A stretch of DNA of 64,000 nt from Lunularia cruciata (Eukaryota > Streptophyta > Marchantiopsida > Lunulariales > Lunulariaceae): the NCBI GenBank assembly GCA_948567375.1, contig OX419762.1:46295034-46359033 (forward strand), written 5' to 3'. The notes under the pieces are model-generated. The model saw only the letters and a program-made list of their open reading frames with translations, was not told where the DNA came from and searched no databases. A program made the translations under genes and the position numbers. This document shows positions 1 to 9,883 of this stretch, piece by piece (positions within the stretch are counted from its first letter, which is position 1; each line of letters starts with the position of its first letter).

Positions 1-1078
1 CTTTCCCTCAATCTCTTGCTCTCAAAGGTTAATGGACATGAACTTGCCTTATGTCCCTTCTCTCCACATAGAAAGCACTTAGACTCACTCTTTCCTCCAA
101 GTGGTGTAGGTTTTTGGATCCTCTCAACACTCTCTTCAAATTCTATTGTAAACTCTCTTTTCCTCAAATCCACCCCTACAATCACCTCAAACCCTTGGGG
201 AACCTTGCATAATCTCAATTTCCACTCTTGATGACCCTCCATGTTCCCAAAGATGAATCTAAACACTCAAACATGCTTTTTGTTGATCTCAAACTTCTCA
301 TGCATGAGATCTCCACTCTGCAGAATTGACCCTTCCTCACAATGTCACTCAAATCTCCCAACGAATATGTCATAGTCCTCTGAAATTTTCCACACTTGAT
401 CACAACTCTAGGGCGTCCCTCCCTGCAAAGTTTTAGATCTTTTCATCGAGCCATTTGGCCTAGACACCTTTCTATTCAGCACCCATATTTCAGATTTGGT
501 CTGAAAACCACCCCCCTCACTCCAAAAACTCATAACGCACTGCGCAAAAATGATCTCTCTCTAATTTTTGTGGCACCAGGTAGGATACAATGCACTAAAT
601 TTTCTTGGAAATTTTCAGGACAATTCACTAAAAATTGAAGAAATGGCAGACTCTGTACAATTTTCCAGAGAGCATGCAGTTGCAGGAGCACTTTACCCTA
701 TCAACTTTCAAAAATTCTAGCCCAGTGCGCATAGAAGCTCTCTTAATAATTTCAAGTGTGCTAAATGAAAGATAACCCAAGCTATCATGTGTAGAAATCT
801 CAAGTCCAGATCTCAAACTTGAGATTTTGCCCAAAATCACCTTAATCCCCAAAATCTGCAATCCACCTCACACAATCTCTCCAATTCCTCTCATGTGTAC
901 AATGTACAAAATCACCTCAAAGACATCATAATGAACTACAGGGTATACAAATGGATCTTGGTTCTCTAACATAAGTTCAGCCCTCTCCTCTCCTAATGTT
1001 CTCTCCAAGTGAGCTCTCATAGCCTCCTTCTGCCTAATGTAGAATTGGACGCGGAACATTATCTTGCCTTCTAGAGAG

Positions 1079-1096
1079 GTCCCGGCAACGGAACCA
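1079..1096 (-). promoter_or_regulatory. Primer-binding site, tRNA-Asp type (T1)
   Basis: Just inside the LTR the element-sense sequence reads TGGTTCCGTTGCCGGGAC. This closely resembles the TGGCGCCGTTGCCGGGGA site of plant Athila/Tat-type Ty3/gypsy elements, which pairs with tRNA-Asp. Two or three bases differ from that form. The identical site sits at 62630-62647. Confidence 0.7.
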
Positions 1097-1100
1097 AAAA

Positions 1101-1779
1101 TGTGAGCCAACCTGTCTCTCACTCAGGATGAACCTCTGATGGCTATTATGGTAGCGCACCATGGACTAAGAAGGCAAGGAACCCCAACTCCATCATACTC
1201 CTCCAAGGCTAACACTCCAAGACTCAAGACATTGCTCACTAGAGAACTCAATGAGAGAGAGATAGTTGCAAATGAAAGGATCCTGAGTACCTCCTCACTC
1301 CTTGTTTATATACTTGTGAAATAGTTACGTACCAAAGTTACTAATTACCGTAGTAACTCAAGTTACTAGACTAAAAGTCAAGTAAAGTCAAAAAGTAGAA
1401 AGGAATATCCATTCACATGGGCATATTCCCCTTATCTTGACCCAACCACTAAAGCAAGGATTCCTTCACATGGGCTATCCTTGGACTAAAGAAGAATCCA
1501 AAACAAAAAGGCTTGCGGGCCCAAGAGTTCTCAACTCTTTCCCCAAAGCCAAACACCTAGGAATAATACCAAGTCAACACACTAAAATCCAAAATAGTGG
1601 TGCTCATCTTTTCTACTTCCTCTAAAGTAAGGTCCCATCTATCTTAGCTATGACTAACTTTAGCTAACCATGACTAATATAGAACCATCCTTTATCTCTA
1701 TATAAATAATATCTCTTAAGTACTTGTAATACCAAGCTAAATATCACAATACCACACACATGCACAAATGGGTGTTACA
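1101..1779 (-). repeat. T1 5' LTR (679 bp)
   Basis: In element sense it starts TGTAACACCC at 1779 and ends GGCTCACA at 1101, giving the usual TG...CA ends. The same LTR occurs at 4745-5436, 58427-59117 and 61947-62625. This copy and the one at 61947 lack 13 bp (TAAGCATGTGGTC) that the other two keep. A TATATAAA box lies near the 3' end of the LTR. Confidence 0.9.
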
Positions 1780-1787
1780 GGACTGAG

Positions 1788-3902
1788 TTGGATTGGAAAT
1801 TGGTATTGGGGAGAGAAGCAGGAGAGCCAACATGGGTCACCTTCTATCGGAAGTGTGATGCTGCAGAGGAGACGGCGGAGATTCGCAATTCATTTTTCGC
1901 TCCAAGAACTACGAATGGTTACAAGGTGGAATCCTATCGGGACCCAATCCGAAGAAGTATCGTGTGGGCGATGATGGCTATATTCAAGCCGGAGCAAACG
2001 ACCTACGTAACCATGCAGCAGGTAGTCTTTTTCCATCAGATGTTTGCAGGAGCACCAGTGAATTAGGCAAAGTGCTTCCATCACCGAACAAGGCAAATGG
2101 TGGTGAATTGGAGAACGGGCTCGCCACCGCATTATTTTGCACCATTCGCATCACATTTCTACTTTGGGCTGAACTTGCTCTCTGAAGACGAGCGTCATCA
2201 TATGGTCTCCCACATGCACCCTGATTTGAGACAAGAAGCCGATGAAGAGGAGCGACAGTATATGCTTCATCTGCGAGCAAACGACGAGTACTTTGCAAGG
2301 ACGGGACAGTGGAAGATCAAAGATATTGCCAGTCCAAAGACAAAGAAGCAAAGTAAACCCGAAGAAGCCAAATCATTGCCCATCCAACACAAGACTCGGT
2401 GGCTGATGTTGAAGACTACTAACGTCGTAAGAAGGGCATCATCAGAATTGGAGTTGGATGAAGAAACTGAGTCGCAAGAAGAGGACTCGGAAGAAGAAGA
2501 GCTCACGCTGAAAAGTGAGGAGTCTGGGAGCAATAGTGAGGGAGAACCGGAAATCCAGCAATAAGTGGTAGTAAGTGAGGCTGGCAAAGCAATGATGGAG
2601 AACAAGCCAAGACCCAAAGCAAAGAAGGAGTATTCCGCGGGGCCGAGTTCAAGAGGCCAAGACGAAGACAGTGCCGACACTATGAAGATACAAAGATCGC
2701 GACTTCGGATGAAGGAGCCGATGACATGGGAAAAGACTCCAGACAAAGGTGGCAATGATGAAGAAGAAAACTTTGGCAGGATAGCATATTTGACAAAAGT
2801 GGTCACGCCATTGCTCGAGCTGTTGAAAGAATATCGGATGGGAATTGCCCAAGATCAAAGGAAAGGAATGAATGAGTTGCAAGTGGTGAAGCATATGTTG
2901 AATGAAGTGCAAGAGCTGCAAGAGCATCAAGTCCGAAGAAGTGCGGAAATTGAAGATCTTTGGAGGGAGGAAGACGTGAGGAAGAAAATGCTAAGCGTGC
3001 TACAAGGGAGTTGCGCAGAGAAAGAGAAAGAACTGCAAAGGCAAGCCGGAGAGTTGAAGGAGCAGGCAATGTGGCTCAGCAAGATGAAGGAGGAAGTGAG
3101 TGATGTGCGCATCAAAAACGTTCATATGAAGGCGATGACCATCGTGATGGAGCAGGAGCTGGACAGCTTGAAGAAGAGTGCCGCAACAAAAGATCAAGCA
3201 TGGCTGAGAGAATTGGCATCCATGCAAGAAGAAGAAGAGCGTTTGCAAGAACTGGTCAAGAGTGCGGAACAATAGAAGATGCAGTATGCAGAGGAGAAGA
3301 AGATGCTTGCTGCAGAATACGAAGATGAGTTGCAGATGTATCGGGAGGAGTTGAAGGTAGAACGTTCTCGGGAATATGTATCGGAATCAGTAGGAGACAT
3401 TGCAGGGAAATTACAAGCACTCTTAAGCGTGGAGGCTGAAGGAAGATTGGAAGAAGCTTGTCTGCATGAGTTGAAGTTACTTGTGCAGGAGACTCGGAAG
3501 CGAAGAGCCAAGGACGTGAACATGAATACCTTGCTAATCCGGTTGAGAGAACGCGTAGATAGGAAAATGTTGGAGGTAGAAAATAATGTTAGTCTTAGGC
3601 TAGATTTAGTCAATTTGGAGTTAGAGAAAATTTGGAATAGTGTGACAGTGGAGAAGAAACCTAATGTCGCAGACGTAGGAGTACAAGTGTCATCGGACTT
3701 GATAATTGACACTTTAGAGAAGAGTGGGTCAGAAGATAAAGCAGTAGATGGAGTAACCCGGAGCTCAATTGCAGATTGTAGTGAAGAAGTTGTAGAATTA
3801 GTGAAGAAATTACTAGAATCAGTCATACTCGAAGAAGGTGAAATAGTAAGAAGATCATCAGGTTTGGAAGCCGATGATGAGGTAGTCATCGGATCGGGAT
3901 AG
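1788..3902 (+). pseudogene. U-family coiled-coil protein, broken by three stops
   Basis: One continuous frame of about 705 codons, interrupted by stops at 2064-2066, 2562-2564 and 3273-3275; the first replaces the Trp codon kept in copy d. The 5' end is missing. The N-terminal third carries a block conserved with copies c and d (FKPEQTTYVTMQQ, FFHQMF, PPHYF, HFYFGLNLL). Next comes an acidic Glu/Ser-rich linker (about 2440-2560). From about 2800 to 3600 there is a long Lys/Glu/Leu-rich stretch that looks like coiled coil. The C-terminal tail contains VGVQVSSDL and ends in an acidic DDEVVIGSG. I do not recognise the family. No polymerase, protease, integrase or zinc knuckle is visible. It could be a gag-like structural protein or an unknown transposition protein. 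Conservation of the frame among copies suggests it was once selected. Confidence 0.6.
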
Positions 3903-3939
3903 AAGTCAATTTTGAGATAGGAAAGGGCAGATATGAAGA

Positions 3940-4701
3940 GATAAATTGTCCCTTGGGATCTATAGGTAGGAAAGGATGTTAGGAAGCGGTGCCTAGGAAG
4001 GCAAGTCTGCCGTTTGCTTCAGTATTTAAGTGGAGCATTTGCAGTACGATGTTATTCAGTATTCAAATTTTTGAAGATAGATAAAGCGAAGTGCTATTCT
4101 CAGTACTCGTTGCTTAAGCTTAATTCCGATTGTCAATTTCATGTTTGTGTTTGTGAGTGTGTGGAGAATTCCAAAGAGCAAGTCAGTGTGTCTGTAGATG
4201 TTGGAATCTACAGCCTTGATCTTCATTCTGTGTGTTTGATCCTGAGTGAAGTGCATCGGAGCAATGCCTTGACAGATCTGAGAGGAATTGTAGTGTTGTT
4301 AGTATTCTACATTGGTGAGTGCAGCACGAAGTTGATGTGAAGCAATTTCAATCGAGGAAGTTGTGCCTTCAGTGGAGGGGTGGAACACAATTCTGAGGTG
4401 AAATTGGTCTTTGCAGTGAAGTGCCGTCTTCGTGAGAATCTGAATCATCACAATCAAGAGTTGTTTGGACAGAATTTACTATGATGTGATTATGTGTGTG
4501 TATTTGTGACAAGTTGTCAAGATTGTGAGCTTGTTACTCTCTTCTGGGTGTAGTTTCTACCTGAGAGATTAAAGAAGCCATCAAGAAGAACTGCAATTGT
4601 GACTTTTGACTTCATATTTGACCAATTCTGGATAGTATCTCTGCGGGAACAAACTTTACTGACCCAATTACCGCAAAAGTGATATTTGCCGGGTTGTCAC
4701 A
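3940..4701 (+). repeat. U 3'-terminal LTR-like block
   Basis: A roughly 760-bp block that follows the coding region in every U copy. It begins after a purine-rich stretch, has a TATTTAAG promoter-like box near 4022, and ends in GGGTTGTCACA. It looks like a U3-R-U5 LTR, but no matching block exists at the 5' end of copies whose 5' end is present (b, c, d, e). Confidence 0.6.
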
Positions 4702-5436
4702 CCTTCACTTTGAGGACAAAGCAAAAACTTAGTCCGGGGGTAAATGTAACACCCATTTGTGCATGTGTGTGTTATTGTGATATTTAGCTTGGTATTACAA
4801 GTACTTAAGAGATATTATTTATATAGAGATAAAGGATGGTTCTATATTAGTCATGGTTAGCTAAAGTTAGTCATAGCTAAGATAGAGGGGACCTTAATTT
4901 AGAGGAAGTAGAAAATATGAGCACCACTATTTTGGATTTTAGTGTGTTGACTTGGTATTATTCCTAGGTGTTTGGCTTTGAGGAAAGAGTTGATAACTCT
5001 TGGATCCGCAAGCCTTTTTGTTTTAGATTCTTCTTTAGTCCAAGGATAGCCCATGTGAAGGAATCCTTGACTTAGTGGTTGGGTCAAGATAAGACCACAT
5101 GCTTAGGGGAATATGCCCATGTGAATGGATATTCATTTCTACTTTTTGACTTTACTTGACTTTTAGTCTAGTAACTTGAGTTAATGCGGTAATTAGTAAC
5201 TTTGGTACGGAACTATTTCACAAGTATATAAACAAGGGGTGAAGAGGTACTCATCATCCTTTCATTTGCAACTATCTCTCTCTCATTGAGTTCTCTAGTG
5301 AGCAATGTCTTGAGTCTTGGAGTGTTAGCCTTGGAGGAGTAGGATGGAGTTGGGGTTTTTTGCCTTCTTAGTCCATGGTGCGCTACCATAATAGCTATTA
5401 GAGGTTCATCCTAAGTGAGAGACAGGCCGGCTCAAA
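4702..5436 (+). mobile_element. T1 element, 3' end: polypurine tract and 3' LTR
   Basis: Bases 4702-4744 read like the typical end of a Ty3/gypsy polyprotein (a TTTGAGGACAAAG stretch) followed by a purine-rich AGTCCGGGGGTAAA tract. The 3' LTR then starts TGTAACACCC at 4745 and ends at 5436 (terminal CACA decayed to CAAA). This copy keeps the 13-bp segment missing from the two outer T1 LTRs. It lies inside the RNase H region of M copy 3, which resumes at 5437. Confidence 0.75.
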
Positions 5437-6870
5437 GAGTAGTGCTCACCCAACATGATGATGAGAGGAAGGAGTTTGTGGTGGCCTACACTTGTCACTC
5501 TAACAATTCAATGGAGGCAAAGTATAGTTCATATGAGGGAGATTGCTTGGCAGTATGGCAATAGCACATTTCCAATGTTACCTATTTGGTAACCCCTTTA
5601 CTCTCATCACTCATCATCAACCATTGAAGTGGTTGATGGAGTCCAACAAGCTTTCAAGGAAGATTGCATGGTGGGCTCTGATTTTACAAGAGTATGATTT
5701 CATGGTTATTCACAAACATGATGCAAATGGGTTGAGCAAAAATCCATGTCCCAACTAGCAGGATCAAACTAGAGCATGTTGGCATGGTAAGATAGATGAG
5801 GTGATAGTGTTAGGTTGGCATGCATCTGCCCTTTTATGCATATTTTCTGAGGCTTTAGTGGTATCTCTCTTGGGCACATACAAGAGGAGTTATTAGGGTG
5901 ATAGATCCAAAGAGTGGAGATAGTGGTATTGTTCAGTGCGGACATTCATGATGATGTCTTAGTGATGGACTATCTTTGCATTGGTGTTGTGGGTGGCACA
6001 GTTGGGGCCAAGGAGGTAGACCATGTTCTTCAATGAGCCAGACGGTTCAGATTGGAGGGCAAACACCTTATTTGTGTATGAAAGGATGGTAAAGTGCAAG
6101 TAGTACCACTTCCATCTTAGAAACCATAGTTGGTCCATCATGCTCATGAAGAGCTAGGAAATTCTGGATTAAAGTGTACATATAGCCTACTCCAGAGTCA
6201 TTATTAGTGATGTGGTATGCAAACCAATATATAGCAATTTCTTGCCAAATGTGTGGGTTTGTGACCAAGTTAGAGCATCATTTAATGCACCTACACCATA
6301 GTTACACCATGAGGTTGGGTTACCATTAGAGTTGGACTTCATTTGGACCTTTACTATTACTGTGAGACATCATCAGTATGTTTTGGATATGGTGGAGCAC
6401 TTCTCCAAGTGGATTGAGTTGGTGGCACTTCCTAACAAGTCTAGTTAAGGGACTACTTACTCATTTTTGGATTGGGTTCTTAGTCATTTTGGTGCACCAG
6501 TTGAGGTTTTGATTGATCAAGGTCTAGAGTTCTTGGAGGAGTTTTAGGTCTTGTGTGACAAGGCTTTGATTGATCATCATATTACCTCCTGGAATCACCT
6601 TGAGGCAGATGGCTTAACAATAGAGTGGCTTAGATAGTGAAGAGAGGATTGTGAAAGTATGGTTTCTAGAGAGGCCACTTGGGAGATTGGGATCTCCAGT
6701 TACCTTGGTTAGCCATGGGCTATTGGTGTACTTGGCAAGCCTCCTTAGCATCCTTCTCTCCTTACTTTCTACTCTATGGACAAGATCCAAATTTACCTAT
6801 AGCCATTTGTCAAGATGCTACTATATATTTTGGACTTGGATGATCCTAATGTATGGATGAGCGGATGTTC
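5437..6870 (+). pseudogene. RNase H and integrase remnant (M copy 3)
   Basis: Translated fragments match the M copy 1 polyprotein. RNase H: KEFVVAYT, EAKYSSYEGDCLAVW and the HHQPLKWLMESNKLS region (5445-5757). Integrase: zinc-binding and catalytic-core pieces such as VHHAHEELGN, SKWIELVALPNKS and DPNVWM (about 5980-6870). Several stop codons and frame changes make it non-functional. It continues directly into the PHD-region remnant. Confidence 0.75.
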
Positions 6871-6939
6871 TCAACGGGTAGAGATATTTTAGAGAGTGAT
6901 GCCGATGACCTTTTAGAACTTAGTGATTGCTCAGCATAG

Positions 6940-7370
6940 GGATACCTTACATTATGCTACCATTTGAGGAGGAGGTTATATAGACCATCAATTTGTTGAT
7001 TTCATCAAGGTGACTATGTATATCTATAGCAGACAACCCCGACAACACTTGGTGTTTCTATAGGCCGCACTATCTTGAAAATATGTGGGATTTTTCCCTC
7101 TAGAGTTCTTATGTTGGAAGGATGTGATGGTGTTGTTTGGAAGGATAATGTGCACAATTGTGTGCCATACCACCTCCCAAACATTGATGGTACTATGGAT
7201 CCAAGTTTGGCACTTGTATGTGTTGGATATGTGTATGTTATGTGGCTCCTTTGGTGGAATTGCTACTATGTTAGTGTGTGATAGTTGTTTGAGAAGATGG
7301 CATATGGCATGTATAGTTCCTCCTCTCATACTGGTTCCCTCAAGGAAAACGGTTATATCTTAGATGTACT
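6940..7370 (+). pseudogene. PHD-finger tail of M polyprotein (copy 3)
   Basis: The stretch after the integrase gives FPSRVLMLEGCDGVVWKDN, then in a shifted frame CMLCGSFGG and MLVCDSCLRRWHMAC, followed by PPLILVP. The Cys and His spacing (C-x2-C, C-x2-C, x4-H-x2-C) fits the first six ligands of a PHD zinc finger, and the last C-x2-C pair is lost to a frameshift. Copy 3 keeps the first Cys that copy 1 has lost, which shows that the ancestral finger was complete. PHD fingers typically read histone H3 tails. Confidence 0.75.
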
Positions 7371-7542
7371 TGACCTATAACTAGTTCATCCTTTGTATGG
7401 TATAGATTGCAAACAAGCGACTAATGATGAGGCTTAATGGCACTCGGCCTCTTGATATTTTGCCCACCATAGAGCATACCATATACTTGGAGTAGATGGC
7501 TATCTAGAGTTAGAGGGACCTAACTGCTAGCTAGGGTGGCGA

Positions 7543-7648
7543 TTGTGGCACTTTAGAGTCCATGTATGACTTATGTATGAGTTATGCATCTCTAATGTGT
7601 GATGTTGACAACTACATATGTTGTGTAGCAATGTATATATGCATGATA
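7543..7648 (+). repeat. B1 repeat of M copy 3 (106 bp)
   Basis: Starts TTGTGGCACTTTAGAG right after a purine-rich CTAGGGTGGCGA and ends GCATGATA. It is the same 106-bp unit, at the same length, as B1 (33289-33394) and B2 (32731-32836) of M copy 1. Two bases (GT) separate it from A2. Confidence 0.85.
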
Positions 7649-7650
7649 GT

Positions 7651-8090
7651 TGCCATGCCAATTATAGCATCACAATGAGATTACTTAGACTCTAAAGTAG
7701 TAGTGTTGGTAGTCAAGAGTATTTTGGTAGTTACTCATAGACTACTTGTTAACAATCAAATTTTGTGTTTAGGGTATTGACTATATGGTGGAGCTCACCA
7801 TCACTTAGCACCATTTGCACCGTCGGATGTGCCATCAGTGGGACCATTAGGGTTGGAGACAAGTGGGTATACTTTTGTAGTGTAGCTCTAGAGAGCTCAC
7901 TTCTTTGATGTTGAGCCTTTGAGTTCTTGGCTATGGTGGATAGAAGCCACCAAGCATCACCTGGATTCTCTTAGTGAGAGTGGGTGTGGCTTGACTATAA
8001 TCAGTGCTTGGTTGTTGACATATTATTGAGTGATAGATTAGGTACTAATTTGATTGAGTGTGATTTGAATTGTGTGAACAAACTGATTGA
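7651..8090 (+). repeat. A2 repeat of M copy 3 (about 440 bp)
   Basis: Begins TGCCATGCC (decayed TGTCACGCC) and ends AACTGATTGA. It corresponds to the 450-bp A repeat of copy 1. It is followed at once by B2, giving the order B1-A2-B2. Confidence 0.8.
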
Positions 8091-9883
8091 TTGTGGCACT
8101 TAAGAGTCCATGTATGACTTATGTGTGAGTTATGCTTCTATATTGTGTGATGTTGTGTAGTGATGTATGTTGTGTAGTGTGTGGTACCCACGTTTTTCAT
8201 TTTTGACAAGTTTTGAAGAAGATGTGCATTTCTAAAACCAAATTGAACCCAAATAGAGAAGAAACAAGAAGAAGCCTATATTTTGATCCAACCTAAGGAA
8301 GTCAACTTCATGTCAGAGGATGAAGAACAAAAGAGTGCAAACCTAAAGGAGGGGTACTACATATCAAAATGGAAGTTGCAGGTCAGGCTTATTGTGGGAG
8401 CTATATATCTGTGATCACATATCCAAATCATGCGTGCTATGTCTTGTTGGAAATGTCTTCTTCAGGGCTTTTTGTTGCTACCAAAATCACAAAGTTTGGA
8501 GATTTGTAGCAGAAATTACAAGCATTTGAAGTTTCTATAGTAGATGCATGGAGTAGTTGAGGGACTTTGGGTGGGGTTCTTTGGGTCAAAGTGACTTTGG
8601 GTAAAGGTTCTTTGGGTTAGAAGCTACTTTGCCTCAGAAAAAAGGTGACCCAATCTGAGGTGGTCAAACATTAGATGCAAGAGTGTTTGGGCAAATATTT
8701 GAAGCATTTGAAATAGTTAGGATAGAGAAAGAAGGGATAGTTAGGATACCCATGACTTTAATTTTAGTTCAGATTGAAGATAGGATAGAAATTGAAGGAG
8801 GAGTAGCAGTAATGAATGAACTTGAAGTGCAGGATCAGACAATAGGTGTCTTTGGGTCAATGACTTGAGACATTAGAACAGAGTGGGTTACAAGATAAAA
8901 TGTAGATAGATTACCCATGATCTTAATTGCAGTTCATAATGAAGAAGTAGAAAAAATGGTAAAAGATTTAGTAGTATTAGATAGACCCAAAGAAAGAGAA
9001 ATTTTTGAAGTTACCTTGGGTTTAGGAGCCAAAGTAGAAGTAGATATCGGATCAAATTCATAACCGAGTTGAGATTTGAAGAGGCAAATATGAAAAGGTG
9101 CATTGTTATTTTGGATTTGTTGGTTGGAAGCGTTGTTGTAGAATGGTATAGTTGTTAGTTAACTATTGAAGTGCTATGCTTATTTAAAGGAGGCATTTGT
9201 AGCAAAATATTGTTCAGTATTCATAATTTTTGAAGATAGATAAAACGTAGTGTTGATTCTTAGTGCTCATTGCTTGAGCTTAATTTTGAGGATCAATCTT
9301 TTATGTGTGCTTGTGAGTGCCGGGAGAAATTCAAAGTACAAGTCATTGTGCTTGTTGGATGTTGGAATCCATAGCATTGATCTTCATTTTGTATGTTTGA
9401 TCCTAATTGAAGTGCAATCAAAGCAATGCCTTGATAGATCTATGAAAAATTGTAGTGTTAGTAGTATTTTTGTATTTGTGAGTGCAACATAGTTTGATGT
9501 GAAGCAATTTTGATTGAGGAAGTTGTGCCTTCAGTGGAGGAGTGGAATGCAATTCTGAGGTGAAGTTGTTTTATAATGAAGTAGCCATCTTTGGGAGAAT
9601 TTGAATCATCACAATCAAGCTTGTTTGGAAAGATTTGATGGAGTTGTGATTATGGAGTGTTAATATGTGATGAGACTGCAAATCAGTGCTTGTTACTCTC
9701 TTCTAGATGCGGTTTCTACCTGAGAGATTAAAGATGCAACCAAGAAGAACTATATTATTATTTTTTACTTTGTATTTGACCAATTTCTGACTCGTATCTC
9801 GATGGGAACAAACTTTATTTACCTAATTACTGCAAAAGTGATACTTGTTGGGTTGTCACATAGCAATGTATATACTCATGACA
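8091..9883 (+). repeat. B2 repeat of M copy 3, split by U copy b
   Basis: B2 runs 8091-8179, is interrupted by U copy b (8180-9860), and resumes 9861-9883, ending TCATGACA, the decayed form of the GCACGACA terminus. The bases TAGTG and TAGCA on the two sides of U copy b are the decayed 5-bp target duplication. Confidence 0.75.
8180..9860 (+). mobile_element. U element copy b (short, internally deleted)
   Basis: Both ends are present: TGTGGTACCC at 8180 and GGTTGTCACA ending at 9860. Flanks are TAGTG (8175-8179) and TAGCA (9861-9865). At 1,681 bp it lacks the conserved N-terminal coding block of the long copies. It keeps a 5' leader shared with copy e and the last part of the coding frame (about 8940-9062), then the 3' LTR-like block with TATTTAAAGG at 9182. 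It is probably a deletion derivative moved by proteins of other copies. Confidence 0.8.

Larger units (their letters stand above)
1..1779 (-). mobile_element. T1 LTR retrotransposon, 5' end (leaves window at left)
   Basis: Minus-strand copy of family T1. It consists of a 5' LTR (1101-1779), a primer-binding site (1079-1096) and about 1.1 kb of leader and gag-like internal sequence running off the left edge. The first few hundred bases are the reverse complement of the zinc-knuckle gag region seen intact at 63462-63959. It was inserted into U copy a: the flanking bases 1780-1784 (GGACT) are the expected target duplication, but its partner lies outside the window. It matches the plus-strand copy at the right end of the window closely, including a shared 13-bp LTR deletion. 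No intact reading frame of useful length is present in this part. Confidence 0.85.
1780..4701 (+). mobile_element. U element copy a, 5'-truncated
   Basis: Plus-strand copy of family U. Its 5' part was separated by the T1 insertion at 1779/1780 and is not in the window. It ends with GGGTTGTCACA at 4701, the same terminus as copies b to f. It holds the best-preserved copy of the U coding region (1788-3902), then about 800 bp of LTR-like 3' sequence with a TATTTAAG box near 4022. It sits inside the extreme 3' end of a plus-strand T1 element, whose last 43 internal bases follow at 4702-4744. Confidence 0.8.
5437..9883 (+). mobile_element. M element copy 3 (methyltransferase family), 3' half
   Basis: Decayed plus-strand copy of family M. 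It holds RNase H (from 5437), integrase, the PHD region and the full 3' repeat block B1 (7543-7648), A2 (7651-8090) and B2 (8091-8179 plus 9861-9883). U copy b lies inside B2. The protease, methyltransferase and RT parts would lie upstream of the T1 insertion and are not in the window. Many stops and shifts are present, and most CpG sites of copy 1 read TG or CA here, so it is older than copy 1. Confidence 0.8.

Noticed and set aside
2565-3902. A host myosin-like or structural coiled-coil gene
   Set aside because: The frame is continuous with the U element protein, recurs in copies c and d, and lies between U termini with target duplications.
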